Positions 48,243 to 59,385 of a stretch of 64,000 nucleotides of DNA are shown here, piece after piece; position 1 is the first letter of the stretch; the number at the start of each line of letters is the position of its first letter. The position numbers and the translations under genes were made by a program. The stretch comes from Platanthera guangdongensis (taxonomy: Eukaryota; Streptophyta; Magnoliopsida; Asparagales; Orchidaceae): contig CM077163.1 in the NCBI GenBank assembly GCA_039583875.1, forward strand, positions 229,950,646-230,014,645, in the 5' to 3' direction. The notes beneath the pieces were generated by a model. That model was not told the origin of the DNA and did not search any database. It saw nothing but the letters and a program-made list of their open reading frames with translations.

Positions 48243-49048
48243 TCTAACAATAAAAAAGGGTAGGGGAAGGCTAAGGTAAATGATTAAACAAATTCTAGAA
48301 AATAAATCAAAATACAAGAGAGCAACTACTAGTAGATTAAACTTTCCTAATAATCTAAAAGCATGCAGTAAAAATAATTAGAATCTAAAGTTGTTAAGAA
48401 AAACAACTACAAAATGATGCTACTTAAAATATAAGAGAAAAATGCTAAAAAAATTACTCTAAACAAATTAAAATCATAAGATATTAATTAGTAATCACCT
48501 ATGAGAAACTATGAGAAAATAAAAGATTAGTCAATAAAAATAATAAAAATGCTTATAAATAAACTTAAATTAAATTTCTAAAACTAACAAAAGCTAAGAA
48601 TTGGTTTTATTATATTTTGTTGGATTATTTAAGTATTTTCAAAAAAAAAATGGAATTTGAAATATGATCTTTTTTTGATTTTTTTAAAAAGATATAAATA
48701 CTAGGAACTAATAAAATAAGCATAAAATTATAATCATATTTTTTGTTATTTTTTGGACTTTTCAAGGTATATCTGGTGAAGGGTTCTCAATCGTATTATG
48801 CGGTAAGGTGGGGTGATATCCCAAACGGCCATTTCCAAGAAATTAAAATTTTGATTTTCTATTTTTTAGGGATTTTACTTTTCAATTTTTTGTAATTTTT
48901 GATTTAATGCTAATAAAAAGAAAAGAAAATATTTTTGAAAGTTTTGGGATTATATATATATATATATATACATATATTGAAATTTTCTAGTTTTATAGAT
49001 TTTTTTGCAAAGTTTTTTTTGGAATATTTAAAAAAGAAAGAGAAAACA
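48243..49048 (-). repeat. Element E, AT-rich LTR portion right of the gypsy insertion
   Basis: Very AT-rich non-coding DNA that continues 32903. Ends AAAACA at 49048 before a minus-strand purine tract. A 'caaggt.tacctggtgaaggg' motif near 48764 recurs at 49386. Confidence 0.55.
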
Positions 49049-49578
49049 CTCCCCATACTTAAATTTCAATATCGTCTCCAATGTTGAAAACTAATGATGA
49101 ATGGAAATAAAGACAAGACATGAATAGAAGGGAGAAACAAAGTGCAATATGAGAGAAAAATCAAAAAAAGGAGAAAGAACACGTCCCTGATTTGGAGGCG
49201 GTGAGAGCGCACAGACACTGCAAAAATACGTTAGAATAATAACAAACAAAAGCAAACACAAAATAATGACAAAACAAACATAAAAAAATATTTTTGTAAT
49301 TATTTTGAAGTATTATTGATTTTTTTGAAAATAAAAAGAAGAAAATGGATTAACTTTATTGTGGCTTAATTAGTCTTGGATTTCCCAAGGTGTACCTGGT
49401 GAAGGGCTTGTAAGATACTAGGAGATACGATGAAGGGACAACCTAAATCTCCCATTTTCAAGAATTTAGTTGCAACTTTATAAAATTTTAGAGGGAGACA
49501 AAGAAAAAGATAAAAGTAATAACATCGTTTCTTTTAGAAATATCGACAAAAAATTTCCCGACAACGACGCCAAAAACT
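49049..49578 (-). other. Short internal region of element E with tRNA-Asp primer site
   Basis: On the minus strand TGGCGTCGTTGTCGGG (49572-49557) resembles the complement of a plant tRNA-Asp 3' end (TGGCGCCGTTGCCGGGGA) with two changes. At the other side ATGGGGAG (49056-49049) is a purine tract. About 530 bp with no coding frame. Confidence 0.65.
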
Positions 49579-51525
49579 TGATAGAGAAATCATGTTCTTC
49601 AATCTATACTCGATTAAGGCAAGTGTACCTATCGAAATATAGCATAAGATATAAAGATATCAAGGTCGTATTAAAAATCGGGTCTGTCGAGTACTGCTAC
49701 TTAAAGAAAACAACTATTATTTTATCGGAAAAAAATTTACAGAATATATTTAAACTAAAGTGCAAAAATAAGAAAATCTAATTTGATCAAAATGCGCTTT
49801 GAATGAAATATAAAATGTATTTTATAAACGTCTAATCCGATTCTTGACCGTGGAGATTCCCAAAATATGAACGCACCTCTCTCGAGAAATTCGTTCAACT
49901 GAGATTAAAAATATCAACCAAACTATCGTTCTATAATTGATAACCTAATACTCACCTTACCATGGTGAATCCTGCAAAACCAGAAGAATCACATCATCCT
50001 CACTTGAGGATTGCGTTCAACTCTCTTTATTAGTGAGTGATCGATTCGTACACGAGCCTCTCGACAAACCGATGAAAACAAATATGAAAGTACACACACC
50101 GATATATGAACATGATATTAATCACGAATAAATCGAAGGTGGAAAAGAACGATTATAAAGAGAATGAAAATTTCATTTGCATAAAAAGTGCATGCAATGA
50201 ACCAAAACTTATAACGAACGAGAATTAACTTTTATAACTACTTGCTATGAAATAAAAAGTGCATGAAATGAAAAAAAAGACACTTGCATAAGTAAAAGAA
50301 AATCTAAATTATATTTCATAAAAAGAACATACATGAAATCAAAGAAGTGCATAAATGAAAAAAAAAAAATAAACTAAACTAAATAAAGCAAAATACATGA
50401 AAATGAAAAGTAGACCTACCCAAACGGGCAGGGGAAAAGCGCTTGAGAGAGGGCTTGGTATGAAGGAATTATGCCCTATATATTGATAAAAGAGAAGATG
50501 AATGAGGGAGGAATAAGAACGGTTGGAAGGGGAAGAGAAAGAGCTTCTCACGGTTTGAAAGGGGAAAAATGAAAGTTGACACAAATAATAACGAGAAGGT
50601 AGCTGAATTCATGAATGGAAATGGCGGTTTGAAGTGGAGGAGATGAATGGAGATGGTGGCTATTATGAATTTGGAGGGAATAGGAGGGGGTCGATATGGT
50701 GAGCACGTAGATTGATGGAGGAAGATGAATAGGGTCGGTTGTTGTAATTAAAGAGGGCGACAATTAATAATAAAAGGAGATGAGGTGGCTATTAGGATAT
50801 ATTGAAGGTGGCAGAATTAAGAGAGAACAGTTTCATGGGGTTGCAATAATTAAATGGTGATGGAGATTATAGGAAGATGAAGGGTGGTTGAACAACATCA
50901 TTAATGAGGTTAAGTGGGCTGCATGCAATGACGTAGATTATATGGTGTGCGTGCATGAATGAATGTATTTAATTGGAGAAGATTTCACATGAATGATGAG
51001 ATGAAAATAGATGAAATATTAAGCACAGATAGCGGTATTTGCATGGATCGGCCGTGAGATTAGAGTTTGCGGTGACATGCAAAGGTGGCTGCGATGGCGT
51101 CGTGTACAGCTTGGACTTAATTGTGTGGCAAGAGCTTGCGGAGTTGGCGAAGATGGCGGGCGGCATGCATGGGCTTAAAGGTGGTCGTGGCTTGAACTGG
51201 TGTGGCTATCTCAGGTGCATGCAACAACGTGATATTGTCGTGACTAGAGCTGGATCGTCGTGAAGGCTCGAGAATATCATCATGACAACATGATTTTTTT
51301 TTTGGATGAGTGTAGCTCGAGCGGACACGGCAGCTTCGTCGAATATTTCATTTTTTTCCAACGTCATGAGTACGAGAGCATCATTAAACCTACAAAATAA
51401 AATAAAATTATATTAGTACACATTTATAAATAAAAAGAATGATTTATAAAGAAAGAAAATAAGAAAAATACTAATAATTTATATAAATATTATACTTAAA
51501 TTAATACTAAAAATTTGTATAAAAT
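49579..51525 (-). repeat. Element E, right LTR (end approximate)
   Basis: Starts tgatagagaaatcatg. The first 0.9 kb aligns with 23689-23767 plus 31843-32640. The remainder is AT-rich with several weak ORFs that I do not accept as genes. Copia D gag resumes at about 51526. Confidence 0.6.
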
Positions 51526-52354
51526 ACTACTTTCCACGCACTTGGTGGATTTGAAAGCACACGTAGAAATGCAACAGAAAGATGCAAAAGCTCTAATATT
51601 CATACAAGGTGTCACAAATTCAAATTTTCCGAGGATAATGGCTGCTACTTCTGCACATGCAATATGGATGACTCTACAAATTGAATACAAAGGTTCTCCA
51701 CAGATAATATCTATCAAATTATAGACTTCTTGGAAATCATTTGACACTCTTGTGATGAAAGAAGATGAAAAGTGCAAGAGTTCGTGGCTAGAGCTACATT
51801 TATCATAGATCAAATTAGACATTCAATAGATACTATAGATGATAAACTTATAGTTCACAAACTACTAAGAAGTTTATCACCACAGTTGAATCACATCGTG
51901 GCAGTCATAAAGGAGTCAAAAGACATCAACACCTTAAGCATATTAGAGTTGCTAGGATCCCTTCAATCACATGAAGACAGACTATTTTTACAGTCTTCCC
52001 ATTGGATCAAGACATGAACACAAGAACTACACAACATAGACCTCATATAGATAAATTTAACACTCCAACTAGAGGGATATTTATGAATTAGTTTAACAGA
52101 GGCAGAGTGAGAGGCTTGTACAGTCCTCAAGGAAGACTATTTATTAAAATGAAAAATGGTCCATCATCCACCTTAAGTAAGAAAACAAATCCTGCACACA
52201 TAAAAGATGAAAGATGTAAAAAGCTTGTACATATGGAGAAAGACCATTGGTTCAAGAAAATCCTGAAATAAAAGTGAGTGAAGTAGAAAACAAAGAAGCA
52301 ATGTTCTACATAAATGATAAAGACTATCATCACCCCACCACATGATGCATTAAT
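51526..52354 (+). pseudogene. Copia D gag, C-terminal part
   Basis: UBN2-type copia gag: LVDLKAHVEMQQKDAKALIF, PRIMAATSAHAIWMTLQIEY, then after a TAG and a frame change VQEFVARATFIIDQIRH, VHKLLRSLSPQLNHIVAVIK, and ELLGSLQSHEDRLF. A decayed zinc knuckle (CKKLVHMEKDHW) follows near 52220. It picks up where 23688 stops. Cut at 52355 by the LTR of Copia C. Confidence 0.8.
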
Positions 52355-53637
52355 TGTAAAAATTTGTGATAGCGGAAAACGGGACATCAGACGCAGGAAC
52401 ATTCAACCACTGAGCCAAAGCAAGCCCAAAAAACAACTAGAAGAGCAAGAGTCTTGTACTAATCAAAAACATCTTTACACAGCGAGACATACATGGCGAG
52501 ACATGATTGCCAATGTATCTGATGGAGCAAGAAAATTACAAGCTGAAAATAAACCGCGCGGCCTCAAGGAGTAACCGTCGGCTCTGCTGCTAACCGCTAA
52601 TGAGTCTGCTGAAGCCGCATGGTCGCAAGACCGAAACAAGCCGTGCGGACTACCAGTTAATCCAGTGCTGTTGAAGAACTCTAACTGTTGAACTGCAAGC
52701 CGCCAGAACACGCAGACTGCTGCCTCCGAACTGAACAAGCCATCCAGAGGCGGACAACTTATTTGAACAGGGAAGAAGTTGCAGAAGAGAAACCGCTTGG
52801 TCGCAAGCCGCGACCTGCTGTAAATCGCTGGTTGTTACCCGCAGAATCTGCACTGTTCCTGACTGCAGTCAAAACCAAGTTCCTGGCTTTCCAGCGCTAT
52901 CCGCACAACTTGCACAGCACAAACCGGTCAAACCTCTTCAAACTGCGCGGATAGAAAACCCTAACCGAAGCAACTTTTCACGTGTTGACTTACTGTTCAC
53001 TCGGTACCATCTGATGTGACAGGGGGGTCCTATTTATAGGTGCGGAGAGGAGTGTGATCACAACCCTAGACGATAGGATAACCGCCCTATCCAGTACGAA
53101 CAACAAGTATATCCGCAAAGGCTGTGGATACACATCAGACCGCTGTGACTTAGCCAAGAGAGAGACTGCCAAGCCCAGCCAGACTAGAAAACCAAAAAGG
53201 CGGACTCAGCGAGTACCACCCTAGTCCGCCCACTTGCGTACAAAGCACCAGACCGCAGAAAGAGAGCTCGTAGTAAAGTCACACAAGACAGACTGCAGCC
53301 GAGCTAGGCGGATGAAGAAACCAACCCGTGCAGGCCGCACGACCTCCGTACTAAGTCGACCTGGACTTGGTCCAAATCCAGACCAACTCCACACCACTAG
53401 ACATCCCTGGTGCAAACACAGAACCAACAGATACAAAACCAGTCCGCACAAGACCGGCGAACTCCAAAGCCAGATGCACAAAACCGACAACTGAGCGGAT
53501 AACCATCCTATCCGCCTGAAACAACCTGGGAAACAAGTCACAAAATACTGGCTGACCTAGTAAGTCACCAGCTCTGTCTGCACAGATCGCCCGAACAGCC
53601 CGCCCAGGCTGCCACTTTCACTTCAACAATTTCAACA
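52355..53637 (-). repeat. 3' LTR of Copia C
   Basis: Minus strand TGTTGAAATTG...TTTTTACA, 1283 bp; Copia A family. TATTTATA (TATA box, minus) at 53031-53038. Preceded on the minus strand by the purine tract caaggggag (53646-53638). Confidence 0.85.
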
Positions 53638-55966
53638 CTCCCCTTGAAGTGAGAAGTGGAGACCAGCCCTAGCAATCCCCGTAACCGAGTAAATGGCCCC
53701 TTTGACAGCGGCTTTGTGAATATGTCTGCGATGTTGTCCTCGCTCCACACATGCATGTCCAACCACAAGAGACCCCTCCAACACCTTCTCCCGAATGAAA
53801 TGGTGCTCAATCTCAATGTGCTTGGTCCGCACGTGACAGACTTGATTATTAACCAGTTTCAGGGCATTCTGATTGTCACCGCGTAGCAGAGTATGACAAC
53901 ACACTTCTTCATGGATGTCCTCTACTAGCCTCCTAAGCCAGATGACTTCCCGAGCTGCCAAGGCCGAAGCCTTGTACTCCACTTCCATAGTAGAGATAGA
54001 CACTAAATCTTGCTTCTTACTGCACCAAGAAATCCATGCTGATCCACATGTGAAGACATAACCGGATGTTGACTTCCGGTCGTCTAAATCTCTCCCATAA
54101 TCAGCATCTGTATAGTCGTGCAGGTTGAAGCTCATGTCTCTCCCATAAAGGAGACACATGTCGGAAGTGGACTTCATATACTTCAGAATGCTCCTTGCCG
54201 CCATCAGATGAGGCTTTCATAGTTCCGTTATATACCGACTTACTCGGCCTATAACATATGCAATGTCTGGCCTTATAATCGTCAAAAAGATAAGGCTCCC
54301 CACCAGAGCACGGAACACAAGAGGATCTGGAAGTATCCTCCCCTCATCTCGTCGAAGCTTGATGACAACCTCAAGAGGAGTAGAGCAACTCTGCCCTTCC
54401 CGCATGCCGAATTGCTGAATGATCCAATCCGCATAACCCTTTTGGGAAACAAGTATGCCTTTCTCTTTCCTCTCCACCTCGAGTCCAAGAAAATGGTGGA
54501 GCTCACCCAAGTCCTTCATCTTAAACCGAATGGCTAGCTCTGTCATGAGCCTAGCCACCTCCTCCTCGGAGTTTCCGTGACGATCATGTCGTCCATGTAT
54601 AGCAGCACTACGACATGAAGCTCCCCCCTTTTCTTGATGAACAAGCTCGAGTCTGAATCCGAGGCAGAATATCTGCAAAACTGGAGGTACTTTGCGATCT
54701 TTCCATACCATGCCTTCGGAGCCTGCTTTAAACCATAAAGGTCCTTCCGGAGTTTGCATACGTATCCTGGATGATCTTCAGGCATGTATCTAGGCGGCTA
54801 AACCATGAAGCTGTCTTTATCGATCTCCCCATAAAAAAGAATTCTTTACGTCTAGCTGCCACCTTTTCCAGCCCTGGCAAGCCGCCAAAGCCATCACCAC
54901 CCGAACTTAAGTCATCTTTGTCACAGGACTGAATGTCTCTGCATAGTCTTCTCCATACTGCTGAGAAAAACCTCGAGCTACAAGACGAGCCTTATACCGC
55001 TCGATGCTTCCATGCTCCTTCTTTTTCATCTTGTAGACCCACTTGCATGTCACATGAGTAATGTCATCGACCTTGGGCATAAGATCCCAAGTCTCATTCT
55101 TATTGAGGGCAGTCATCTCCTCATCCACGCCATCTTCCCACTCCTTGACCCCAGTAGCATCTTCAAATCTAAAAGGCTCTCGCTCATCCAAAGGGCCTGC
55201 GAAGAAATAAGAGACCAAGCTCACCGTGTTTCCTTCGCTATAACGAGTCGGTGGTTTGATGGTACTCTTTGATCTCCAAAGGGTCTGACCCTTGCTAACC
55301 ATCTCAACTGCTTCTTCTGAATCAGCTTCGTTCCTAGGCAAACTTGGAGCAACACTCCCCCTGCTTCCTGAACCAAAAGCCTCCACCCCAGAGCTAGAAA
55401 CACTTGGAGCTCCTGGAGAGACAGACAGCTCCACCAAAAGATCCTTATCAGCCTCCCCCTGCTCGCCATCTGACCTACTTTACTGCAGCTCCATAGAGGA
55501 ATCACGTTCATATAACGTCAACTCGTCGAAGACCACATCTCTTAAAACCACGAACTTCTTCGTCATAGGGTCCAAACATTTGTACCCCTTCTTCTGCTCG
55601 TCATAGCCCACAAAGACAAGCGTCCTTACCTTTGCATCCAGCTTAATCCTGATAGCATCTGGGATATGAACGTAGCAGGTTGATCCAAACACCCAAAGGT
55701 GTCCAATGTTGGGCTTCTCCTTGAACATTATCTTAAAGGGAGACTTCATGTTGATCGGACTCAGATGCATCTGATTGATGACATAAGATGCACATGTCAT
55801 TCCTTCCACCCAGAAGGACTTTGGAATGCCTTTAACATGAAGCCAACACTTGTAGGTTTCTGTCAAATGATGGATTTTTCATTCTGCTACTCTATTTTGT
55901 TGTGGAGTATGAGCACAAGTGAGCTCACTTTGAATGTCGTGCTTCCTGCAGAAGTGGGTCTACAAG
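53632..55966 (-). pseudogene. Ty1/copia integrase-RT-RNase H, Copia C
   Basis: Minus strand, truncated at 55966 inside integrase. Integrase end (AHTPQQNRVAE followed by TGA, then WLHVKGIPKSFWVEGMTCAS), hinge (FVVLRDVVFDE), RT start (CKWVYKMKKKEHGSIERYKA, GFSQQYGEDYAETFSPVTK), then RT and RNase H in several frames (LYGLKQAPKAWYGKI, LYMDDMIVT, YTDADYGRDLDDRKS, TKHIEIEHHFIREKV). A TAA lies at 55482-55480, another at 54909-54907, and there are multiple frameshifts. The stop falls inside the LTR start as in Copia A. The catalytic RT motif reads YMDD rather than YVDD. Gag and protease are missing. Confidence 0.88.
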
Positions 55967-56239
55967 CTAGCCGATCCAACGTGATAATGTCACGATTCGG
56001 CTCTAGGTGACGCTACCAGGCTGCAGCCCAAGCACCCCAACCCCTCTCCAGCCCACTGACAGGTTGTTGGTGGTCACAACCTCCCTTTGATGAGGCAAAC
56101 TTGATAGTCAAGCGCGCATCACGAGGACTTCCTAGGAGGTCACCCATCCCAGTACTACTCTCGCCCAAGTACGCTTAACTATGGAGTTCTAAAAGCTCAA
56201 TTGGTGATGAGAAGTGAAAGAACTCCATAGTCTTTTTAT
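55967..56239 (-). repeat. Cassandra-like 5S-derived LTR, truncated
   Basis: On the minus strand contains 5S rRNA 3' half sequence (AGTTAAGCGTACTTGGGCGA, then ACTGGGATGGGTGACCTCC and TAGGAAGTCCTCGTGATGCG). The outer end lacks the TGTAACGACC terminus; the inner end abuts the next copy. Inverted relative to 56240-56566. Confidence 0.7.
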
Positions 56240-56566
56240 TGTAACGACCATATCCGATCCAACGTGACAATGTCACGGCTCTGCTCTAGGCGACGCTACT
56301 GGGCTGCAGCTCAATTGGTGATGAGATGTTGAAAAACTCCATAGTTAAGCGTGTTCGGGCTGGAGTAGTGCTAGGATGGGTGACATCCTGGTAAGTCCTC
56401 GTAGTGCGTGCTTGACTATCGTGTTTGACTCATCAATGGGAGGTTGTGGCCACCAATAACCCGTCAGAGGACCAAAGATGGGTTGGGGTGCTTGGGCTGC
56501 ATCCCGGTAGCGTCGCCTATAACGGAGCCGCGACATTATCACGTTGGATCGACTAGGGTCGTTACA
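56240..56566 (+). repeat. Cassandra-like 5S-derived LTR
   Basis: TGTAACGACC...GGTCGTTACA, 327 bp, with terminal inverted repeats of about 70 bp. The internal AGTTAAGCGTGTTCGGGCTG and GTGCTAGGATGGGTGACATC correspond to the 5S rRNA internal promoter region. Cassandra TRIM retrotransposons are known for LTRs carrying 5S sequence; this is the best fit. No matching target duplication found. Confidence 0.7.
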
Positions 56567-56787
56567 GCTAACATACATATGAAATCTCTTTCTCCCTTCT
56601 ACGCTATATTGAGGTGATGACACACTTACGTCTCTCCTCTCTCGAATCTCAAAACACAGTAAAATTGGTCGAAAACTTTGGTTAAATATGTACGCAACTC
56701 ATCTCTCGAATATCGTCGCAGAGTAAAGAAATTTTCATTCATATACGCACACGTCCCATTTCTCGAATCTTGAAGCGGAGAATATAA
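56567..56787. other. Unassigned AT-rich sequence
   Basis: Repeated 'tctctcgaat.t' words; together with 58215-58990 it is the target of the LTR X insertion. No gene or known repeat recognised. Confidence 0.4.
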
Positions 56788-58209
56788 TGAAAGTAAGGGA
56801 TAGATCTCTTTTACACTAGAGGGCGGAGGTGAATAGTGTAATTTAAAATTTTAATTTGTTTTTACAGCGGAGTTAAAGTAGGTGATAAATAAATATATAA
56901 GAAAAGAAAACAATCACATCACACAAATAAAAGAGAACAACAATCACAGACGACACAAGAAAATTATAGTGGTTCCCTAAAATCCTGAGTACATCCACTC
57001 TTCTACCACCCTGGTAGGAATCCACTACAGGTTTTTGATGAGGTGCCTTGCCACCAGAATATCTATTTTTCTAAGGGAGATATAACAACCCTTTGAGCTT
57101 TTGATCAGGTTCCCAAAAACCAAACTAAGTCTTTTGATCAGGTGACTTAAGAACCAAGGGGTCAACTTTTGAAGGGAGTTATAACCCTGCACACAGTTAG
57201 AAAAATAAAACTAAAAGTGATGTCGTCTTCTCTTTCAAATTTCTCTAAGAAGACTGAGTGGATGATGAAGCTAAAAAGCTCCCCCTGATTTGTGTAGAGA
57301 TTGTAATCAGGTGAGGGAGACTTCTCTTCAAGGTGTAGGCCTTCAACAATTGTATTTCTCTCCAGTAAAGCTTTTAGACAGATGAAAGATTGATTGTCTC
57401 TTGTAGAATAGAAGATATTCAAGAACTATGTGTGTTGATTTTTTTTTGATCTGATGTCTCACTTGTCTGTCTATCTGTTATTTAGCAGAGCAAAATTTCT
57501 GAGTATATATTCTTGAAAAGAAATCCAAGTATTTGAATTTTGAAAACATTCCTTGAATAGCCTGAGGAGTCTCTGAGAATTTGTAATGACTGTATTTGAA
57601 TATTGGATATAAATTTATTCTTTAACTGTCATGGTGAATAATTAGAATGAATTCTCTGTGATCAATTCGTATTTAATGCTGCCAGAAATGGCTATATTCA
57701 TTAAGAATATATTGCATTAAATATCAGAGATATAGGTGTCTGCAATCAAGAATTAGAATATTCTGCATATAAATCATCCTAAATTATAGCCTGAAAAATT
57801 ACTCTGCCATCTGCAAATAGAACTGCAAGAAATTAGTCGAACTCAGGAAACACTTCGTTGACATGAGCCTGGAGTTCGTCGAACTAAGTCTGCTTATTCG
57901 TCGTCCTGAGCTCAAAGTTTGTCGAGCTGAGTTTCTGAGTAGAGATCAGAGTTCGTCGACCGGAGCTCAAAGTTCGTCGAGCTAAACTTGGAGTTGAAAC
58001 TCTGAGTTCGTCGAACTGAGATCGTCGTTCGTCGAACGCAGCTCTACTATCTTCGAGCTTAATTCTACTATCATCGAACTGCTTCTTTGGTGGAAATCTT
58101 CTGAGACAATAACCCTGAAAGTAATCATATGACCCTAGACTATGCATGTTGGGTCAATCTAAACATCCTAATAGTAATCCTAGCCCAAATCAAAACTGGG
58201 GTTCCAACA
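56788..58209 (-). repeat. Solo LTR of family X
   Basis: Minus strand TGTTGGAACCCC...CTTTCA, with TATAA at 56783-56787 and 58210-58214. Shares with 1-1531 the 'acatccactcttctaccaccct' block and the TCGTCGA array. It contains 'actagagggcggaggtgaata', a phrase typical of some plant copia (SIRE/Maximus-type) LTRs. No gene. Confidence 0.7.
57836..58075. repeat. TCGTCGA array in second LTR X
   Basis: About ten units of GTTCGTCGAACTGAGCTC form, more diverged than at 1030-1345. Confidence 0.75.
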
Positions 58210-58214
58210 TATAA

Positions 58215-58990
58215 TGAAAATATAATCCAAAATTTTTATCATCAGGATCAAAAACTCAATAAAGAAATCCATTAAAAATTTTATAAAAAAAATAATAAAG
58301 ATCACATCAAAATAGAACAAATTACTCTCAAAATACAAAACCTAGAGAATCAGTTCATGATTTGGGAAATTCACCATGAAATTAGAGAGATCTTATAAAT
58401 AGAGATCTAAACGTTACAGAAAACTTCACTCAAACGTACGCAAAATTCCTGTTTGATGAAGATTCGTTCGACTCCTCTTTTAAAACCCTAGTCTCTCTTG
58501 AATAATGATGAATGAATGATGAAACATTGTAAAAAAAATCCTTGTATCTCTTGGTTCATCTCATTTTTGTCTTTCCTCCTCTAAAGAAATGTTTTAAAAG
58601 CTGAATAGAGACATCTCTTTGGTGTTAAAACTGTCCAAATTTGAGTATTTTCGGATTTGGAAAATCTGTTCCCGCAAATATGTTGTAACATAATTTCTGC
58701 ATTGTAAAAATATGTTGTAACATATTTCCTGCATTACTAAAAACTACTTCAAACTGCAATTAAATTATTACAACTCTTCCACAACTTTTTTTCTGCACTT
58801 CAAATAAGCTCAACCCTTCACTTCAAATAAGCTCAACTCTTAACTCCTCAAGGTGGATACTTCAAAATACCTACATCAAAAACAAATTAAAATGACCATA
58901 AAAAACCAAATCTTTTGTTATTTAATACATTTTAACTTGTATTTATCAAATATATTAATCAAAAGAATTAAAATTAAGAACTAAGATAAC
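58215..58990. other. Unassigned AT-rich sequence with a TATA-like site
   Basis: No coding frame. 'cttataaatagagatct' near 58395 could be an LTR promoter, and 'atatgttgtaacata' occurs twice near 58677-58730. Possibly a decayed LTR. Confidence 0.4.
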
Positions 58991-59385
58991 TTCTTTTTGA
59001 GAAGTTATCACTTATTCGCACATATGCCGCTTTGGGCAAGTACGGGCATGCTTGCCCCACTCGCCCGCTCAGCTGCTGCTTTGGGCGAGTGCGGTCCTGC
59101 TTTCCCCACTTACTACTCGCATAATCCTGAGGGTCGATTTGCATCCTGGACTTCTATGGTGAACCCAATCGGCGAATACGGAGTTGTACACAATCTTTGC
59201 TCCTTACAAGATTGTCTCAAGCTCGTAAAGAAAAGTCCAATCCCTAGTGTTCGGTGATTGTCTGCTGACCTGGAGGGAATCCTTTGGTGGGTCCCTCAAC
59301 TGCGCTATATATATCCCAAACCGAGGGGTAAGAGGGCTTTGTACTCCTCACCTTGCCCAGCTTTTTCTTCTACTTTTGTTGTATA
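58991..59385 (+). promoter_or_regulatory. LTR-like leader upstream of the intron-bearing ORF
   Basis: Rich in GGGCGAGT/ACTCGCCC words like the gypsy F LTR, with a TATATATATCCC site near 59307 about 75 bp before the ATG at 59386. Boundaries unknown. Confidence 0.45.

Larger units (their letters stand above)
23689..51525 (-). mobile_element. Non-coding LTR element E, split by two younger insertions
   Basis: Inserted into Copia D gag. Own sequence: 23689-23767, 31843-32903 and 48243-51525, about 4.4 kb once the nested gag-only element and the chromodomain gypsy element are removed. The left piece (tgttagaaaaaaatcg..tgttatccaatctatactcg) and the piece from 49579 (tgatagagaaatcatg..) are homologous for about 0.9 kb. 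A tRNA-Asp-type primer site on the minus strand at 49557-49572 and a minus-strand purine tract at 49049-49056 give the orientation. No protein is encoded, so it is a LARD- or TRIM-like derivative. Beyond the first 0.9 kb the two LTRs do not align by eye, so this may be two different elements; the right end is approximate. Confidence 0.55.

Noticed and set aside
49470..49781. 103-codon ORF (MQLYKILEGDKEKD...)
   Set aside because: Lies across the primer site and LTR start of element E on the opposite strand; AT-rich and without a domain.
56341..56420. A functional 5S rRNA gene
   Set aside because: Only the 3' half of 5S is recognisable and it is diverged, placed inside a TG...CA element with terminal inverted repeats.
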